Below, piece after piece: positions 1-12,830 of a stretch of 64,000 nucleotides of DNA (position 1 is the stretch's first letter; each line of letters starts with the position of its first letter). Made by a program: the position numbers and the translations under genes. The notes beneath the pieces are model-generated. The model was not told where the DNA came from. It did no database searches and worked only from the letters and a program-made list of their open reading frames with translations. The DNA is from Stratiolaelaps scimitus (taxonomy: Eukaryota; Arthropoda; Arachnida; Mesostigmata; Laelapidae). Location of the stretch: NCBI GenBank assembly GCA_019614645.1, contig JABWDB010000005.1, positions 6,232,001-6,296,000 on the forward strand, written 5' to 3'.

Positions 1-17
1 CCGTATTCGCGATGAAA

Positions 18-80
18 GACGACCCCTTTCATCTTTCTTAAAAGTAAAACCTACTTTTAAGAAAGATGAAAGGGGTCGTC
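18..80. repeat. Perfect foldback hairpin, 29-bp arms, 5-base loop
   Basis: Bases 18-46 (GACGACCCCTTTCATCTTTC...) are the exact reverse complement of 52-80, with loop AAACC at 47-51. No mismatch occurs in 29 pairs. It could be a hairpin RNA source, a mobile-element terminus or an inversion made during assembly or amplification. It lies at the window edge, so wider context is missing. Confidence 0.97.
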
Positions 81-1504
81 GTAAGGGGCTCTTTCTTAAA
101 ACAGGCGTGTCTAGCGTTCTTGCGAACATCACCTCAGTATTTGATCTAGACGAAGCAATTGTTACCTTCAAAATATTGATGCCATATAAGCAATTCAGTC
201 AGACAAAGTCACATCGCTCATCATGGGTAGCTAAATTTGCGTCCAGCATATTTACTTCTTTTTGGTTGAGTGTGATTTTTTGTAGTTAAGATTTCTTGTA
301 TTTTTCTGCATTATAAGTTCACATCTTAAGCTTACTCCCTGAAATTCAGCTTCAATAAAAAGCGCCACCCTGCTGTTAGACTATGAGCACGGTAAAAATA
401 TCCTTAATAAAAATATCGTGTCTGAACATCCTGCCACGTGCAGTCGAGGCCAATGAATGAACTGGACTGACGACTTTCTTTTATAAGAGGAGGAAATTGT
501 CTTCAAACACAGGGACACCACAAATTATTTGCATGGCGAACAACCAGGGCACTTCACAAATCATAGTTATTTTCAATCTATATTATATATTGCCTGAATA
601 AAGCAGCCTTTAGCAGAGAGGCTAAAGGGTGGTGTAAATGTAGTAAGAGATATTCGAATCTCTACCGAAAGTGGGCTGATCCAGTACAGGGTTGACGTAG
701 CTGACAAGATACTACTGTCTACCAATACCATCCTCTGTTGTGTATCTATTCCCACTAACTAACAATTCCGAAGGGTACAAAGTACTCTGGAAGAACCTCA
801 TGGGCATTCGTCACAGAAGAACTTCGCCGCGTTGAAACAGAACGTTGCTTTATCGTATATTTCGGCGTGATATAGGATTTCAGCGATCCAGGAGCGATTA
901 CAATCTTATGGATAACATTTTCAACTAGCGTCATGTAAATGCTGAGATTACATCAATGAGACAACCGTTGCATAGGTAAGGCTCACCTCGAGATTAAGGC
1001 GAGGGAAGGCCGTCTATGGTAAACTTTGGCAAGCCGTTCAGAGATTAGATACTCAGCTCGGATAGGACTGCGTTCGTGATCGGCGAAACTAAAAGCAATA
1101 TATTGGAAACGATCTGAGTTGGAGTTTGTCAAAGACAACTATGAGCGCAAGAATCCCTGTCCACGATCCGGAATAACTAATATATATATATATATATGAG
1201 CCTGGGATTGAAATAATTATTTTAAGGGTACCAGAGCCACGGTTGTGCCAAAACTGTGTGCTGCCAAATTGAGAAGTCTCGAGGTGTCGCCGTTCCTGGT
1301 ATCATTCGTGCGATTATCATCATTGTCAATGTTGTACCAAACTTCAACTGCGCGTAGGAAACATATCACCAATTAATGGGTATATACCGGCGTAAAAGTA
1401 TGCTCTGCACTCCACTACGAGATATTTCTAAGCCATGCCAGAGAGTTCTGTAGAATACAGCATGTAGCACTTTTGCTGTTCCGGAAAAAATCTCAAGTAA
1501 CGAA
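81..1504. other. No gene seen
   Basis: Ordinary unique-looking sequence with a TA array at 1180-1197. No coding motif or known repeat was recognised apart from the LINE relic that follows. Confidence 0.5.
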
Positions 1505-1890
1505 TTCTAAAGTATTTTTTCTTCTGATCGTCTACCGACCGTTAGATGGAAACTATCAACGTATTGTGTAGGGGTATCGACTATGTGGAGTAAGTCAGAA
1601 GATGCAAGCCGACCTCCTCGGCGGAATTTTATCACTTCTGTCCTGTTCAGATTGATCGTTAGCCCAACCTCAAGTACATAAAGCGCTAGCCTTGCAACAG
1701 CCTGCTGTCTGTGGAATCTACTCTCCCCGAAGATCGCGAGATCATCGGCGTAGGGTACAGGGTATTTACCTGGCTAGCTCGATCGTAAACAGGAGACGGC
1801 AGATCATTCAGTAGAAGTGGGAACAAGCAAGAGAATTAAACTATCACCCTGAACGAGGCGTGTCGTCTGTGAAAATGGAGCCAGTTGAAC
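1505..1890 (-). pseudogene. LINE reverse-transcriptase fragment, decayed
   Basis: On the minus strand a frame reads YADDLAIFGESRFHRQQAV, then VLEVGLTINLNRTEVIKF and RRGGR. This is the catalytic YADD motif (codons at 1752-1741) with the downstream GLTxN...KTxVxxFRxGGR pattern typical of non-LTR retrotransposon reverse transcriptases. Upstream in another frame is RLVQGDSL (near 1860-1835), matching the conserved xxQGDSL motif, followed by a stop. The two motifs are out of frame, so this is a mutated relic. No element ends were identified. The clade is uncertain; CR1- or jockey-like is a guess. Confidence 0.75.
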
Positions 1891-3560
1891 GACACCGTTA
1901 TCGATATTTGCCGATAGTTTTTTCCATTATGGCCGTTATAAATCGCACCATGTTCATCGGAGAGGCCGCACTCTGCAAGACTCTCTAAAATGTTCCGCCG
2001 TATCAAAAGCGGACCTGAAGTCCACCTATATCACATATATAAGGCCCTCCCTTGGATGACCTTGCACTTGATGGACCTCCTCAAGCAGCAGGCCGTAGAG
2101 TGCCTCGCTCGAAATCCATGTCGTATTCAGGCAGCATGCAGCTGCAGGCCTTCAGGAATCTGCCTAACAGTCGGACGCCAATCTATCTGGACTAACGTTT
2201 CATGACCATCATCACAACAGGTGTGCGATATGCACAATTGAATGTGATTATAATGACTGAACAACATTTGCCGATGTCCATAATTCGGGGCGCAGCGTAA
2301 CTCGTTCAATATGAGCGGGAGACGGATCGAATAATACTTATCCGAACAGATGGATATAATCAGAATTAAGCTAACGAACCCGCAATAATAAATGCCTCGG
2401 TACATCCTTCTGCTCTAAAGGGGCGCTGAAACCACCTCAGCACTAATGTTCAATTGTAACCGGCAATTGCGGGTTCGAACAGAAAATATCAAAAAGCATT
2501 CAACTGTATCTTAGCCTACGTGCCGTAATAGCATACTACAGCGATGGTCAAATGAAAATCTTGAATGCAGTAAGACCACTTCAATATGTGTCCGCTTGCT
2601 TTCAAGGCAATCCGGTAGATCGTTGCGAAGTTGAACCCTTCGCCCCGTAGTTGCCCATAGATAGCTCACCTCAAACAGTACGGAAATATGAATCCATGAC
2701 TCACAAAAATGGGAGAATTCCTTTAGGAGCGCGCTACTATGAGCTTGAACCGATGCTAAAACATTATTCACTGGCTACAACGAATATTGCCCACTTGTTT
2801 TATAAGGTAATAAATCGTTCACATTATTATCATTATTATTGAACAGAATACCAATTAAATCTTCTGAGTATCCCGCACTACATTTGTATAATACCATACG
2901 CATAACGTATAATTGATATCTGCTGCCAATGGTAATTATTCATGGTTGCTGTTCGTTAGAACTAAGAGAGATTGTCGTTTATCAGCATGAACCGGCCATT
3001 CGTTATACTTCTGCGGGTAAACTACTATATGCTACACGGCCCATGGTTGGATTCGATCGAATTCAAACAAATAATTGCTTAAACCCCAGCATCGTTCTTG
3101 TTCTACGGCATATTATATGCTCAATATCGGATATATGTATATATATATATATGTACCTGAGAATACGTATATCTATATATGTAACTGAGAATACGCGGAC
3201 ACATGAATGAAGTAACGAAATTGTTTATACCATGCTGATAAGAGAGGTGGGATGAAATTCGCCACAGTGGGTGCGTATTTTTTGGAAAAATTATCTTGTC
3301 TAATGGTATAGTGTGCTTATCGCTGTTATATTGATAATCTATTCGAAAAAATTAACTAGTGCCGCTAACTGCCGCGTCGTCACTGGTCACACAGAAACAA
3401 GTAATAGTAGCCCCCTTGCGATCGAAGAATGGTCAATTGAAAGACGAAGCCTGGCAAATCAATTTAGTTTAAGCAGTTCTGCAGATTGATTGAGCTACGA
3501 GGGCGCAGTACACGTAGTACGAATGAACATTTGCTATTTGACACAGTGACACAGTATATG

Positions 3561-3596
<36 letters not shown>

Positions 3597-4604
3597 AGAA
3601 GAATATATATATATATGATAGAAGAATATATATATATATATTATTCCTGACCTCCGTCTAATGGTGAATTTGCACGTGTCTGGTATCCTATCCAGGTGTG
3701 ATGAAGGACCTATGGAGCGCCTAATTATCTGTCTCGCGCACTGCCTCACCTGGATCAGCGCGTATATTGACGTAAGTACACCGATGCAGAGCGCTAATCA
3801 TCGTTGATGGCCGCACTAATAATACGGAGTAGATATTTACGTATAAGCCTTCCGTTATCGTATACGCAAGCAAATTTGTAAAAACCAAAGTGTGGTTAAC
3901 ACTATCGACGAGCTGTGTGAACTGCACCTCCCGGTCATACCGGTCAATTGTACACTATCTCATGCTGGGTGCTGCATCTAGCCGGGCAGAAAACATGAAA
4001 CTCGATCTGAAGGAAAATGAAAGCGCCAATTCAGGAGCTTTTTCCCTTGAATGTACGTGGCCGTCAACGGACCGTTATAAAAACATCGACTAATTGGCGT
4101 ACCGTACGAACGGCTTTCTCGTTAAGAAAACCGTCCACGAAGTGTGGGCACGACGATTCCAGTCGTCGATTATCGAGTATTACTGCTGAAAGCGTCAAAG
4201 ACGAGAAACCGAGTAACTGAAGACGGCTCCACGACGTCTATTTCCTGCCTTTACTGTAGCACGTGGCAGGCGCGGCTATGATATACACTACGATCGTATC
4301 ATAATAATCATAATTACGTCGACGACTTGAGGCAAAAGTGATTCTGATCGGCCAGTCACATCGGTACAGTGCCGGAGTGACCAGAAATTCTCGGCTGCCA
4401 AGAAGAACAACGGTCGAGATCGTTCTGCTGAGGATAGGAACCACCGTGTGCACAGAGTGCGGTCATTTTGCCGAATCTTTGTCTGATAATAATAATAATA
4501 ATAATAATATAATTATATTGAACGAGGTATCGTAAAAAAGTATCGTATAACAGAATAAATATATTGATTATAATTGGTTGCTGAGGAGCCAGTCTTGCGT
4601 CTTG
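1891..4604. other. No gene seen; TA arrays
   Basis: It contains TA arrays near 3131-3152 and a compound array at 3555-3642 in which a TATATGATAGAAGAA unit is repeated. It also contains a TAA tract at 4486-4509. Short frames have no recognisable content. Confidence 0.5.
3555..3642. repeat. Compound TA array with repeated GATAGAAGAA unit
   Basis: Three TA runs are separated by two identical ATGATAGAAGAA spacers, forming a small minisatellite. Confidence 0.85.
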
Positions 4605-4790
4605 GCTCGGCCCTTTTGGTGGCGTGGTGAGTGCAAGCACGCCTATCGGAGGAGACACATACGTACACGAGTTCGATCCCGGCCATTGCCCATTTTGCAT
4701 TTAGAGGAGGTTATGAAGCAATGCCGAGAGCAATTGTACCGTGGTCACTAAAACGGCATGAAATGTTGGCTGTGAGTCAGCCTGGAAAAT
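4605..4790 (+). mobile_element. SINE family A, near full-length copy
   Basis: The tRNA-like head starts GGCCCTTTTGGTGGCGTGG and has a box-B-like GTTCGATCCC near 4671-4680. A GAAGCAATGCCGAGAGCA body follows, and the tail GTTGGCTGTGAGTCAGCC ends in GGAAAAT. It shares this order of blocks with copies at 11628-11787, 34044-34180, 39111-39292 and 61140-61342. The pol III box layout indicates a tRNA-derived SINE. The copy is diverged. Confidence 0.82.
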
Positions 4791-6084
4791 GTACTTCAGT
4801 CATTTGTGTGGGACGTTCGGCGCTAGAAACTGATCAAGAAGATGGATTCTTCTTTCTTTGACTAGCTCCTCTACCTCTACGTGAAAAACGTCTACCGTCG
4901 CTTCGGCAAACGATAAAACATCGCAGACAAGTACTTGGTTGCCGTCCTCATTATTGCTATTCAACCTAGAGTAATATATTACACAATCTGCGTCTACTGT
5001 GCGACACCAACGTGGCTTGTAACAACGACACCACAAAGATCAATCACGGCCCAAGGAAATACTGCGTATTTGCGAATTCTTCGTACCATCGGCTGCCCTG
5101 CATCGGTAGCCGACCCGGGAAAACGCATTGTGGATAAACTGTCTCAACAGGAGGACGATAAGTTGCCGACCGCGAAAACGAATCCATTCGAGCACGACGG
5201 GAACGATTTCAACTCGATGGACTTTGGTGTGACCTCGAACTCATGGAAGTACACTTTACACGCGGTACACGCACGCATTGCACGGCGCCGCTTGAAGTGA
5301 GGTTCGCCGAATTCTATAATTTCGGCGGGGGTCGTTGGGCTGACGCAAGTGCTCTGGCACAGCTTGTTGGATACGTTGTTGATTCACAACGACTTGAACT
5401 AAGTAGACACTAGTTTAGACAGTTCTGAATCGAAGCCGCTCCCTGCGTCTGCAAGAGAGGCTTTTGTTGTAGTTTTGAGGACCTTCATATTCGATCATTA
5501 GCGCAGGCCGAATATAACACTGGGATATTCGTCATTCGATTATATTTCTGCCCTTGTCGGTATCGACCTGGTTAGTTAAAACGTTGACGTACCTTCGAAC
5601 TGACCTTGTGTTTTCACTAGTAACTGTCATTCGTTCAATGCGTCTGGTTACGCACACTCGATTTGATTGGTCCCTCGATGTAACTGAGTTGTTTGAGCTT
5701 CCTCAAAATGACACATTGAGAACTGCGATACTTGACGACTATGAGTCATGTGGCAGTCAACAAATGACCAAAGTTAGGCAAGGCAAGCTGAAGATTGCAG
5801 TGCCAACACGTGTCATTTGGGTAGCTGTTATCATTGGTAGACGCGCCGGCTAACTGGTTAGAAGACATGGTTTGTAACAGGTCACAACAGAAGGACAATC
5901 AAAACCACCGGCCAATAGATCACGTGTTTCGGACGTCCCCGTTCGCTTGTTTTCTCTCATTTACATACGAAGCTGGTCTCAGCAAAGGATAAATACTTCG
6001 ATCTGCCATTCAATGATCAAGATAAGCACGTACGATTAATCGAAACGCGCACATCTACCAAACTCGCACCCCATTAACTTCGAT
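4791..6084. other. No gene seen
   Basis: Several short frames occur (for example 4935-5300) without family similarity or convincing splice signals. Confidence 0.45.
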
Positions 6085-6298
6085 CGTTGTTGTTTGTTGT
6101 TGCTGCTTCTGTTGCTGCTGCTGTTATTGTTGTTGTTGTTGTTGTCGTCGTCGTCGTCGTCGTCGTCGTTGGTTGTTGTTGTTGTCGTTTGCTGCTGCTG
6201 TTGTTGTTATTGTTGTTGTTGTTGTTGTCGTCTTTTGTTGTTACTGTTGTTGTTGTTGTCGTCGTTTGGTGCTGCTATTATTATTTTTGCTGGTTCTA
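6085..6298. repeat. Compound GTT/GTC/GCT trinucleotide repeat
   Basis: Runs of GTT, GTC, TGC and TTG units are interleaved over about 210 bases. All three plus-strand frames are open and encode only runs of V, L, C or S, which is an effect of the repeat. Not a gene. Confidence 0.92.
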
Positions 6299-6654
6299 AT
6301 GAGCTGTTTCTCTCACGCATTTTCTCTTCAGTTCTCTCTGCCTCCCAGGTACTTTTACTACTGCTACTACTACTCGGCTAGCGCAGTGCGCCGGACCTTT
6401 TACAAAATACTATGTATTTGACTTTCGCCAAAACAGCTGTAAGTGCAACGACGAATTGGCCGTCTATATTCTCTCTAAGGTCTCCCGAAATATGCTAGAG
6501 AAGCAAGCCTCCGTCAATCAACTCCCGCTATAAACCTAAATCGAACACTAGATTACATAGATAGTTCGCTGTTTGATCGCATCAAAATCCTCGTGATGGC
6601 TACCGATCAAATGTTGCCTTGGTTCTGACTCTCGTTGCGCTACCACGGCTGCGT

Positions 6655-8110
6655 GAGGGGTGAATGTTCAGCCATTGTTCGTTGTCTTTCCCCCGCTGTC
6701 GTCCATTGGCCGCGTTCGTTCATTTAGCTATTCATTCGTCGCTAGCGATGCTATCCAACTCTGTCTCGAAGCACACAAGTTCGCACAGGCATAGCCACCG
6801 TGAGCTCGCCGGGCGGCGTTCTGCTGTCGGGTTCTTCTGTGTGTCTGTGTGCGCGCGTGGCGTGACTCTTGCTTCGTTTTTTTGCACTGCTCAGTTCTCT
6901 CCATCTTTGGCAGTTCTGTCTGCCAGGGCGTCGCTGGTGTTCGGCCCGTTTCGTTTGGGTATACGATACACAGGCAAAATTCTGATTCACCAGCCCTCTT
7001 GCCGACGCTGACATTATCTGCCGGGGCGCATTGCACCGCGCCTGCAAGTGGCGTATTGTGCCGCCGTGATTAGCATGCGCGAGTGGGGGCAGCGCAGTTG
7101 CCGCAGGAGCAGCAGCAGCAGCAGCGCAGAAAATAGTCGAACTTGTGCTGCAGTCGTAGTCGGTCTACAACGACGACGACGACGACACTAACAACAATGA
7201 CCCGGACAAAACAATCCACCCCGCGTGAACTAGACAAGGCAAACCAGAATGAGAGATGACTGAACCAACATCGGCATCGCCGGTCCCACATCGCGCGAGC
7301 GTCGCGCAGCGACAACATCGCGAGCAAAACACGACGACGACAAGAAGTCGACGACGCCAGAGACGAAGACAACGAGCATTGCCACTTTGTGCCACTCAAC
7401 TGGTCCACCCCTGCCTGTCGAAATGGTAGTGGCGGGCAGCGGCGGTCAGCAGCGCTCGGCTCAAGTGGCTGGCGCTGGTGATTGTTGTGGCTGCCGTTGC
7501 TGACAGTGCAAGCAACGGCCAGCCAGTCGCAGACAAACAGTCGTCCACTGCCACTGCAGACCCCGGTGGCGCTGCACTACGGTTGCTGCAGCTGCTGCTG
7601 CTGCTGTTCCTCCTGCCGATGCGGTCGCCGCCGCCGCCGCCGCCGTCTTCGACCTTGGCGGGGAGGTCAGACGGCGTTTCCCTATCGCATGGACGCCGTA
7701 GCAGTCAGTCGTTGTTATTATTCCCAGCGTTATCACTGCTAGTATCGCCGGCCGGCAAAACGCGACCGCGCCAGCGGTTTCTGCTGGCTGGCAGCGCTGG
7801 CGCCAGCGAATTGTGCGTTGGTAAAAATGTTATATATATATATATATATATATGTAGATCTGTTGACCCAAGTGGCCGGTGTTGTTGCCACTGCTATTTC
7901 TGTTTGCGTAATAAGGCGAACTGTTACAACGGTATATGTAACGATGCCGACTGCCATCATTTCAACGACTTCGACGGTCTGCGCGGATCCGGGACGCTGG
8001 GGGTGAGGCTGGCAGTTGAAATCGGAGGCTATCTTCACAGAGTTTCCACGCTGAACAACATGCGAGCTTCTGGTCCTTCTGCAATGAACGCGGAGCGATG
8101 AGATCGTTGC
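6655..8110. other. GC-rich stretch with triplet repeats, no gene assigned
   Basis: GC content is high compared with neighbours. It includes CAG units (7109-7124), GAC units (7170-7186), CTG units (7591-7604), CCG units (7629-7644) and a TA array at 7830-7853. Open frames occur on both strands because stops are rare. No conserved protein motif was found. A promoter or long 5'UTR is possible. Confidence 0.45.
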
Positions 8111-8749
8111 GACGGTACTGACTACACAGAGGCGTTACCACGAGAGCAACTGCCGCTAATCAATGTATCTCGTTAGCCTCTTTCTGATACTCCCTGGCAA
8201 AACACAGTGGCCGAGAGCGATCTACGTGGTGTCGGCCCGGCCACAATGAATCGAGATGCGGAAAAATCGTGTCGAGGTCGAAAAACGTATTCTCGTAGAT
8301 AAGCATTCGTTTGGCGTCTGTTCATCATTCTGTGTCTTTATATCATGTGCTGCTGCCGCCGGCCTGCGGATGCTGTCGCCACTGCTGATATGGCGCGATG
8401 ATATAAGAACGTCTTGAAGATGCGCCAAGACGCCAGGAAGAGGAACAAGGAAGTCTGACAAATCACAGAGGCGCACAGTAGTAGCTCGTAACAACAGATA
8501 ACACAACAGAAACAACGGCTAAGGCTAACGACGCAGTGTCAGCCGAGATCAGACAGGAAACGAATAGGGGCACTAGACCCGATAGATAACTGAGGTGACA
8601 GGTGGCAAATTCGAATATTATAGTAAATGCACGTAACTAAGACGGAGGAGCGTGTCAGCATCTCTCTTATTTGTTGATCGTTTACAATGGCAATGCATAA
8701 CGGCGGTGTGGCTGAATCGAGCGGAGGTGGAAATCAGCGGAATGTACCA

Positions 8750-8849
8750 GATATATATATATATATAATATAAGATGAAACATAAATAAATATATATATA
8801 TAATATAAGATGAAACATATATATATATATATATATATGATGAAACATT
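8750..8849. repeat. TA minisatellite with ATAAGATGAAACAT unit
   Basis: TA runs alternate with three copies of a GATGAAACAT-containing unit. This is consistent with slippage or unequal exchange. Confidence 0.85.
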
Positions 8850-9891
8850 GGTAAAATAAATAAAACGAGGCAGTCAGAAGTTAAAGCTTCTCCGAGAGAA
8901 TAAAAGAGTTTCATCCGCTGAGCTAATCGTCCCACTACGCGCCACAGAGAAACAGCTGCACAACAAGAACTGGATCATTCGAGCATTGCGTTAGCTGCTG
9001 TTCAACGAGATGGAACACAAAATCCAAATGAAGTTGTTCTCCGATCGATCCTTGCAATCGACATCTGAGGCTCCTTTTCGTTGATAAAAATGGAAAACGT
9101 TGTTCTCCGATCACTCAGTAGCATAAGCGCATACAGTCCAAGAGGAAACCGTAACAAAAAAAAACCTAAAACCCCCTTACGAGTGTCCCGACCTACATAA
9201 ACTCACGTGCCTGTCCGGGTACAATCATTGCTATCACAATGGCTATAGGCCTCGTATAAGTCGCGCATGAGGCGTTTATAAAGTAGCTCTATTTGCAATC
9301 TATCGCCGTCGATACTTGTTCGTGTCCCCTATTCGGGTCAAAGGCAAATTGCTCTAGCCTGTTCAGCGTTCACTAAGGACGCCCAGAAATGATACAATAT
9401 GTTTCAGTGTTCGTTGCGTGTTTCACGCGTTCCCGTTGCTCCTAACAAAAATCGAATATCATATGAATATCATAGAATATGTCGCTGGCCCCTCTCGATC
9501 GATGAAGCGACGCACGAGTGCATCAGAGATAGGACTGATTGAGAAGGTTCTTCTCTGAGCTGCAAACCAGCAACTGCAAATCCGCCAGGTATAACGTGTA
9601 AGTTGCTCTCGCTCGGGTAGGTTGAGAGTTAAGATTGCACACTATTTGCAAGGACTCTTGTAGGTGTTAAGCAGAAAAGTCCAACTAAATTATAGGGAGG
9701 AATTAATCACCTTCGATTGGGGACTTGGACGGAAATTGGGAGAGGAAGGGTATGTGCAGTTTGAACAACTTTCAAACACAGCACGTATATTAGATACAAC
9801 TGTCGCTGAATAGAGCTATATAAAGTGCACGCTTCTCAAATTCAAGCATGCACTCGGCGAAATACAGCACGTATAAAATGTTCTACGCTTA

Positions 9892-9923
9892 GTCTCTCTC
9901 TCTCTCTCTCTCTCTGTCTCTCC
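9892..9923. repeat. (CT)n microsatellite
   Basis: CT dinucleotides with one G. On the minus strand it encodes the RE repeats seen in a spurious frame. Confidence 0.93.
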
Positions 9924-11627
9924 CTCACTGCCAATCTTAGCTCGCGTTAGCAGCGAGATAGCTCGCCGCACGGGCCTTCTGATAACTCGATGTTCAGCAT
10001 TGACGAACTGCATAACTACTGACCAGCCGCCAGCGAACAACACCATCACCGAATCGGTCTGTTCGGTCGGTCATTACGCTGACCGTGACCTTTTTAATAT
10101 GACTCACTTAGGGACTGCTGCTCGTTGGTGATTATGTTAAAACCTGCCATTTTCTGCACTTCACCTCAGACATCATGTAATATGTCGCGTGAACGTTGTT
10201 GATGCACCGCCAGAAGTGGTGAATAGTGACACGAATATCTTCGAGGTAATGTGGTGCCTACGCCTCAGTGAAGACGGGCGGGGGGGCAGCGGTACGCGTT
10301 GTGATTCGAACAGGCTAACAGGCTGCTTAGAACCATCGGCTACATTTTGCTGGCTAAATGTTTGAAACCAAATAGATATTCCGATGTTTATTATAGTATA
10401 TAGATGAATGCGGTAAGAGGCAGGATTTAAAGAAGAGCGCATGTTTCCCGATTACGCCGAATGTGCTAACGCATACATATGCTCCCGCTTGTTTTATAGA
10501 TTTTTTTTGCCTTAGATTGTATTGGGCCGGGTTGTCTTAGCTTATTCGCTTGTCGTCCCCCATCTCGTACCGTATGCCTTACGAAATCATCTGTCGTTTA
10601 TTGAATCGGTGACTTATGGGAAAACCTTGCACAGAAATCGTGACAAGATTGATGCATCGTCAGTTCAATAACAACAGTCAATTTGCTTCGAGGTCGAGCA
10701 CGGCCCTTTAGCGAACGTAAAAATCGTTCATTACGAGTCAATACTCTCGAAACGATGACTCAGAGCAGGGGATCCCCTAAGCTGACAGCTGTGAACAATC
10801 AATAAGAGCGAGACGTGGATAGGATATTGTTGTGACCTCAACGACTCTTCTGGTATCATTCTGATCTCAATTTGTCATGGAGACCCAATCCTCTCGATTC
10901 TGCATGCGATTCACTATCCCTCCCCGCCTGACCTACTTTACACATAAATAACGTTTTGTTCTATTTCTCGACCGCTTCCATCAGGCAAATTTCCTTATAT
11001 AACGTCTAGACGAAAGCCGTAAAATAATTCGACGTCTGGAATCGTTCAGTTTCATCAGTAAGGTATTGTGTGCGAGATTGCATTAAGTGGCACAGTCTGT
11101 TGCGGCGTATCAAGTCGTGCCATCATTATTAAGTAACTGAAATATATTTAGGTCGAATACAATACCGCTTTAGAACCACCTGTCTAATTATGTCACCGTA
11201 TTTCCTCATGATTGGATTCGAGATGATTGGTTTTCGATTTTCGTGGCCGAAACGCATCTCAGGCATGTAGTCCATGTTTGACATAATTACAATGGGGCTC
11301 CTTTGAGCTTAGCTTGCTTGCAATTGCTTGTTGAGTGGTCGAAGGTTTTGTTTTTTTCGTTTCCGAGTCTCATAGCTCACCTTCTCTGATGAAATAGGTT
11401 GGTCATCGAATTATATCCGTCTCTCCCCTCAAAAGACGATTGAATCTGTTGCCTATTGCCAAGAAGCGAGCTGAACTGCTTTTCGTCCTCTCAAGTGACT
11501 TACGTTCCTACACTATTTTGTTCTTGCCTAAGACAAGGTTATTCCCCTCATGCTATACACTCCATGGATTTCTACTTAATGTATTACACCTTTTTCTTTA
11601 GAGGTTAAAAGGAAGGTTCTTCTTATT

Positions 11628-11787
11628 TTTCTCGGGCTGACTCACAGCCAACATTTGACGTCCTCGGTACTGTTTTCGGCATTGCTTCATAAGACGGGCC
11701 CCTGTTTAAATGCAAATGTTCGACGGTGGGAATGGGGCCCGTACACCTTCGTCTCTTCTCCGATTACAAGGCGTCACTGGGCTCGAC
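11628..11787 (-). mobile_element. SINE family A copy
   Basis: In minus orientation the plus strand reads GGCTGACTCACAGCCAAC (tail complement), a GCATTGCTTCATAAGACGG body and a degraded head ending GGGCTCGAC. The head's box B is corrupted. It lies about 190 bases from the LINE fragment with the same tail and in the same orientation. Confidence 0.78.
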
Positions 11788-11972
11788 AGAAAAAGGGAGG
11801 TTGGTGGTTAATGCATTATACCTTTTTGTAGAGATTAAAGGCAAATGCTATATTAACATTGTGTTGGACTTGTAGCCACTAAACCGTAGACCTTGAGGCT
11901 TGGGGCGTAGCCTGAAACATTGCCGTATTACTTCGTACAACACAGGCACTTGCAGAGATCGGCCTAACACCT

Positions 11973-12830
11973 AGGTTTTCGGACTGACTCTCAGCCAACA
12001 TTTAACGTCCAGCAGTACCGCGGCCTAACCCCTGGCCCAGCCTCTCTTGCTTCTCCACCTGCTGCCTTCTTTTTCCAGCTCTTCATTTTCCTCATAACGT
12101 TCCCCTGAAGGGACTCCCATCTTCCACTCGGCCTTCGAGGTGAGCGAGAGTAACGATGTCTTGAACAGCAGCTACCTGACCCAGGCCTTTGTACGCTTCC
12201 AGATCTTTTACCGCCTGGGTGGCACGACAACGAAGAACCGAGTGGGCCACATCATCTGTCTGTCCGCTCTCACAGAGTACACATATTTCCACCTGCGTCG
12301 TTCTTATCTGTCTGACCCCTAAGCACCAGAGAAGTATAGTACGACAGGTCTCCTACCCTGCTAGAATCTAGGCCCTAGTCTACTTACCGGTGCCCCGGGA
12401 TATGGCCCACGCCTTCTGCCATCTCCATCGCACTCACCCTTGGAGACCCAGGACCTTGGCGAGGTCTGGGTCTTCGGTGAGGGGCCTTATAGGTACCATG
12501 GCTATTTTTTCCCCAGGGTCGCGTGAGTTAATACTTAATAATAATAATACCCTAATCGCGGCAGCACTTGGGGCTGAACACCAGTCGGTCCGGTTGCGCT
12601 TCCTGCGACATACTATTATAGACATGTGAAGCACTAGTCAGTCCCATGTTTAAGGTATAACGCCTCGCTTTTCTCGGCCGCTATCTTCAGGTGGTGGGTC
12701 CTTATGCATGCCTCGGTGAGCTCTAGTGTCTCGTCGACCCTGATCTCACGGGCACTCTCGTTTCTTGTCGTGACAACCAGAGTTACATCATCAGCGTATG
12801 CAGCGTCAATACCTGAGATGGCCACGCAAA
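11973..12830 (-). mobile_element. 5'-truncated LINE (non-LTR retrotransposon), decayed, with 3' tail
   Basis: Reading the minus strand from high to low coordinates: 12825-12634 has AISGIDAAYADDVTLVV and then HHLKIAAEKSEALYL, the reverse-transcriptase catalytic motif plus the following KSE block. The frame is then lost around a small TAA repeat near 12535-12550. At 12292-12092 a further frame has CVLCESGQTDDVAHSVLRC, the Cys-Cys-His-Cys finger-like motif common at the C-terminus of LINE ORF2. The 3' end at 12013-11976 carries the same tail sequence as SINE family A. No earlier reverse-transcriptase motifs are seen above 12830, so the copy is probably 5'-truncated. It is not intact: the motifs lie in different frames. 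Confidence 0.8.

Larger units (their letters stand above)
8111..11627. other. No gene seen; simple repeats
   Basis: It includes the TA minisatellite at 8750-8849 and a CT tract at 9892-9923. Nothing else was recognised. Confidence 0.5.

Noticed and set aside
6087..6381. Three overlapping long frames rich in V, L, C and S
   Set aside because: They are translations of a compound GTT/GTC/GCT repeat in its three frames, not proteins.
7478..8101. The longest frame in the window, 207 codons
   Set aside because: Low-complexity leucine and proline runs come from CTG and CCG repeats, and a TA array is translated inside it; no conserved motif.
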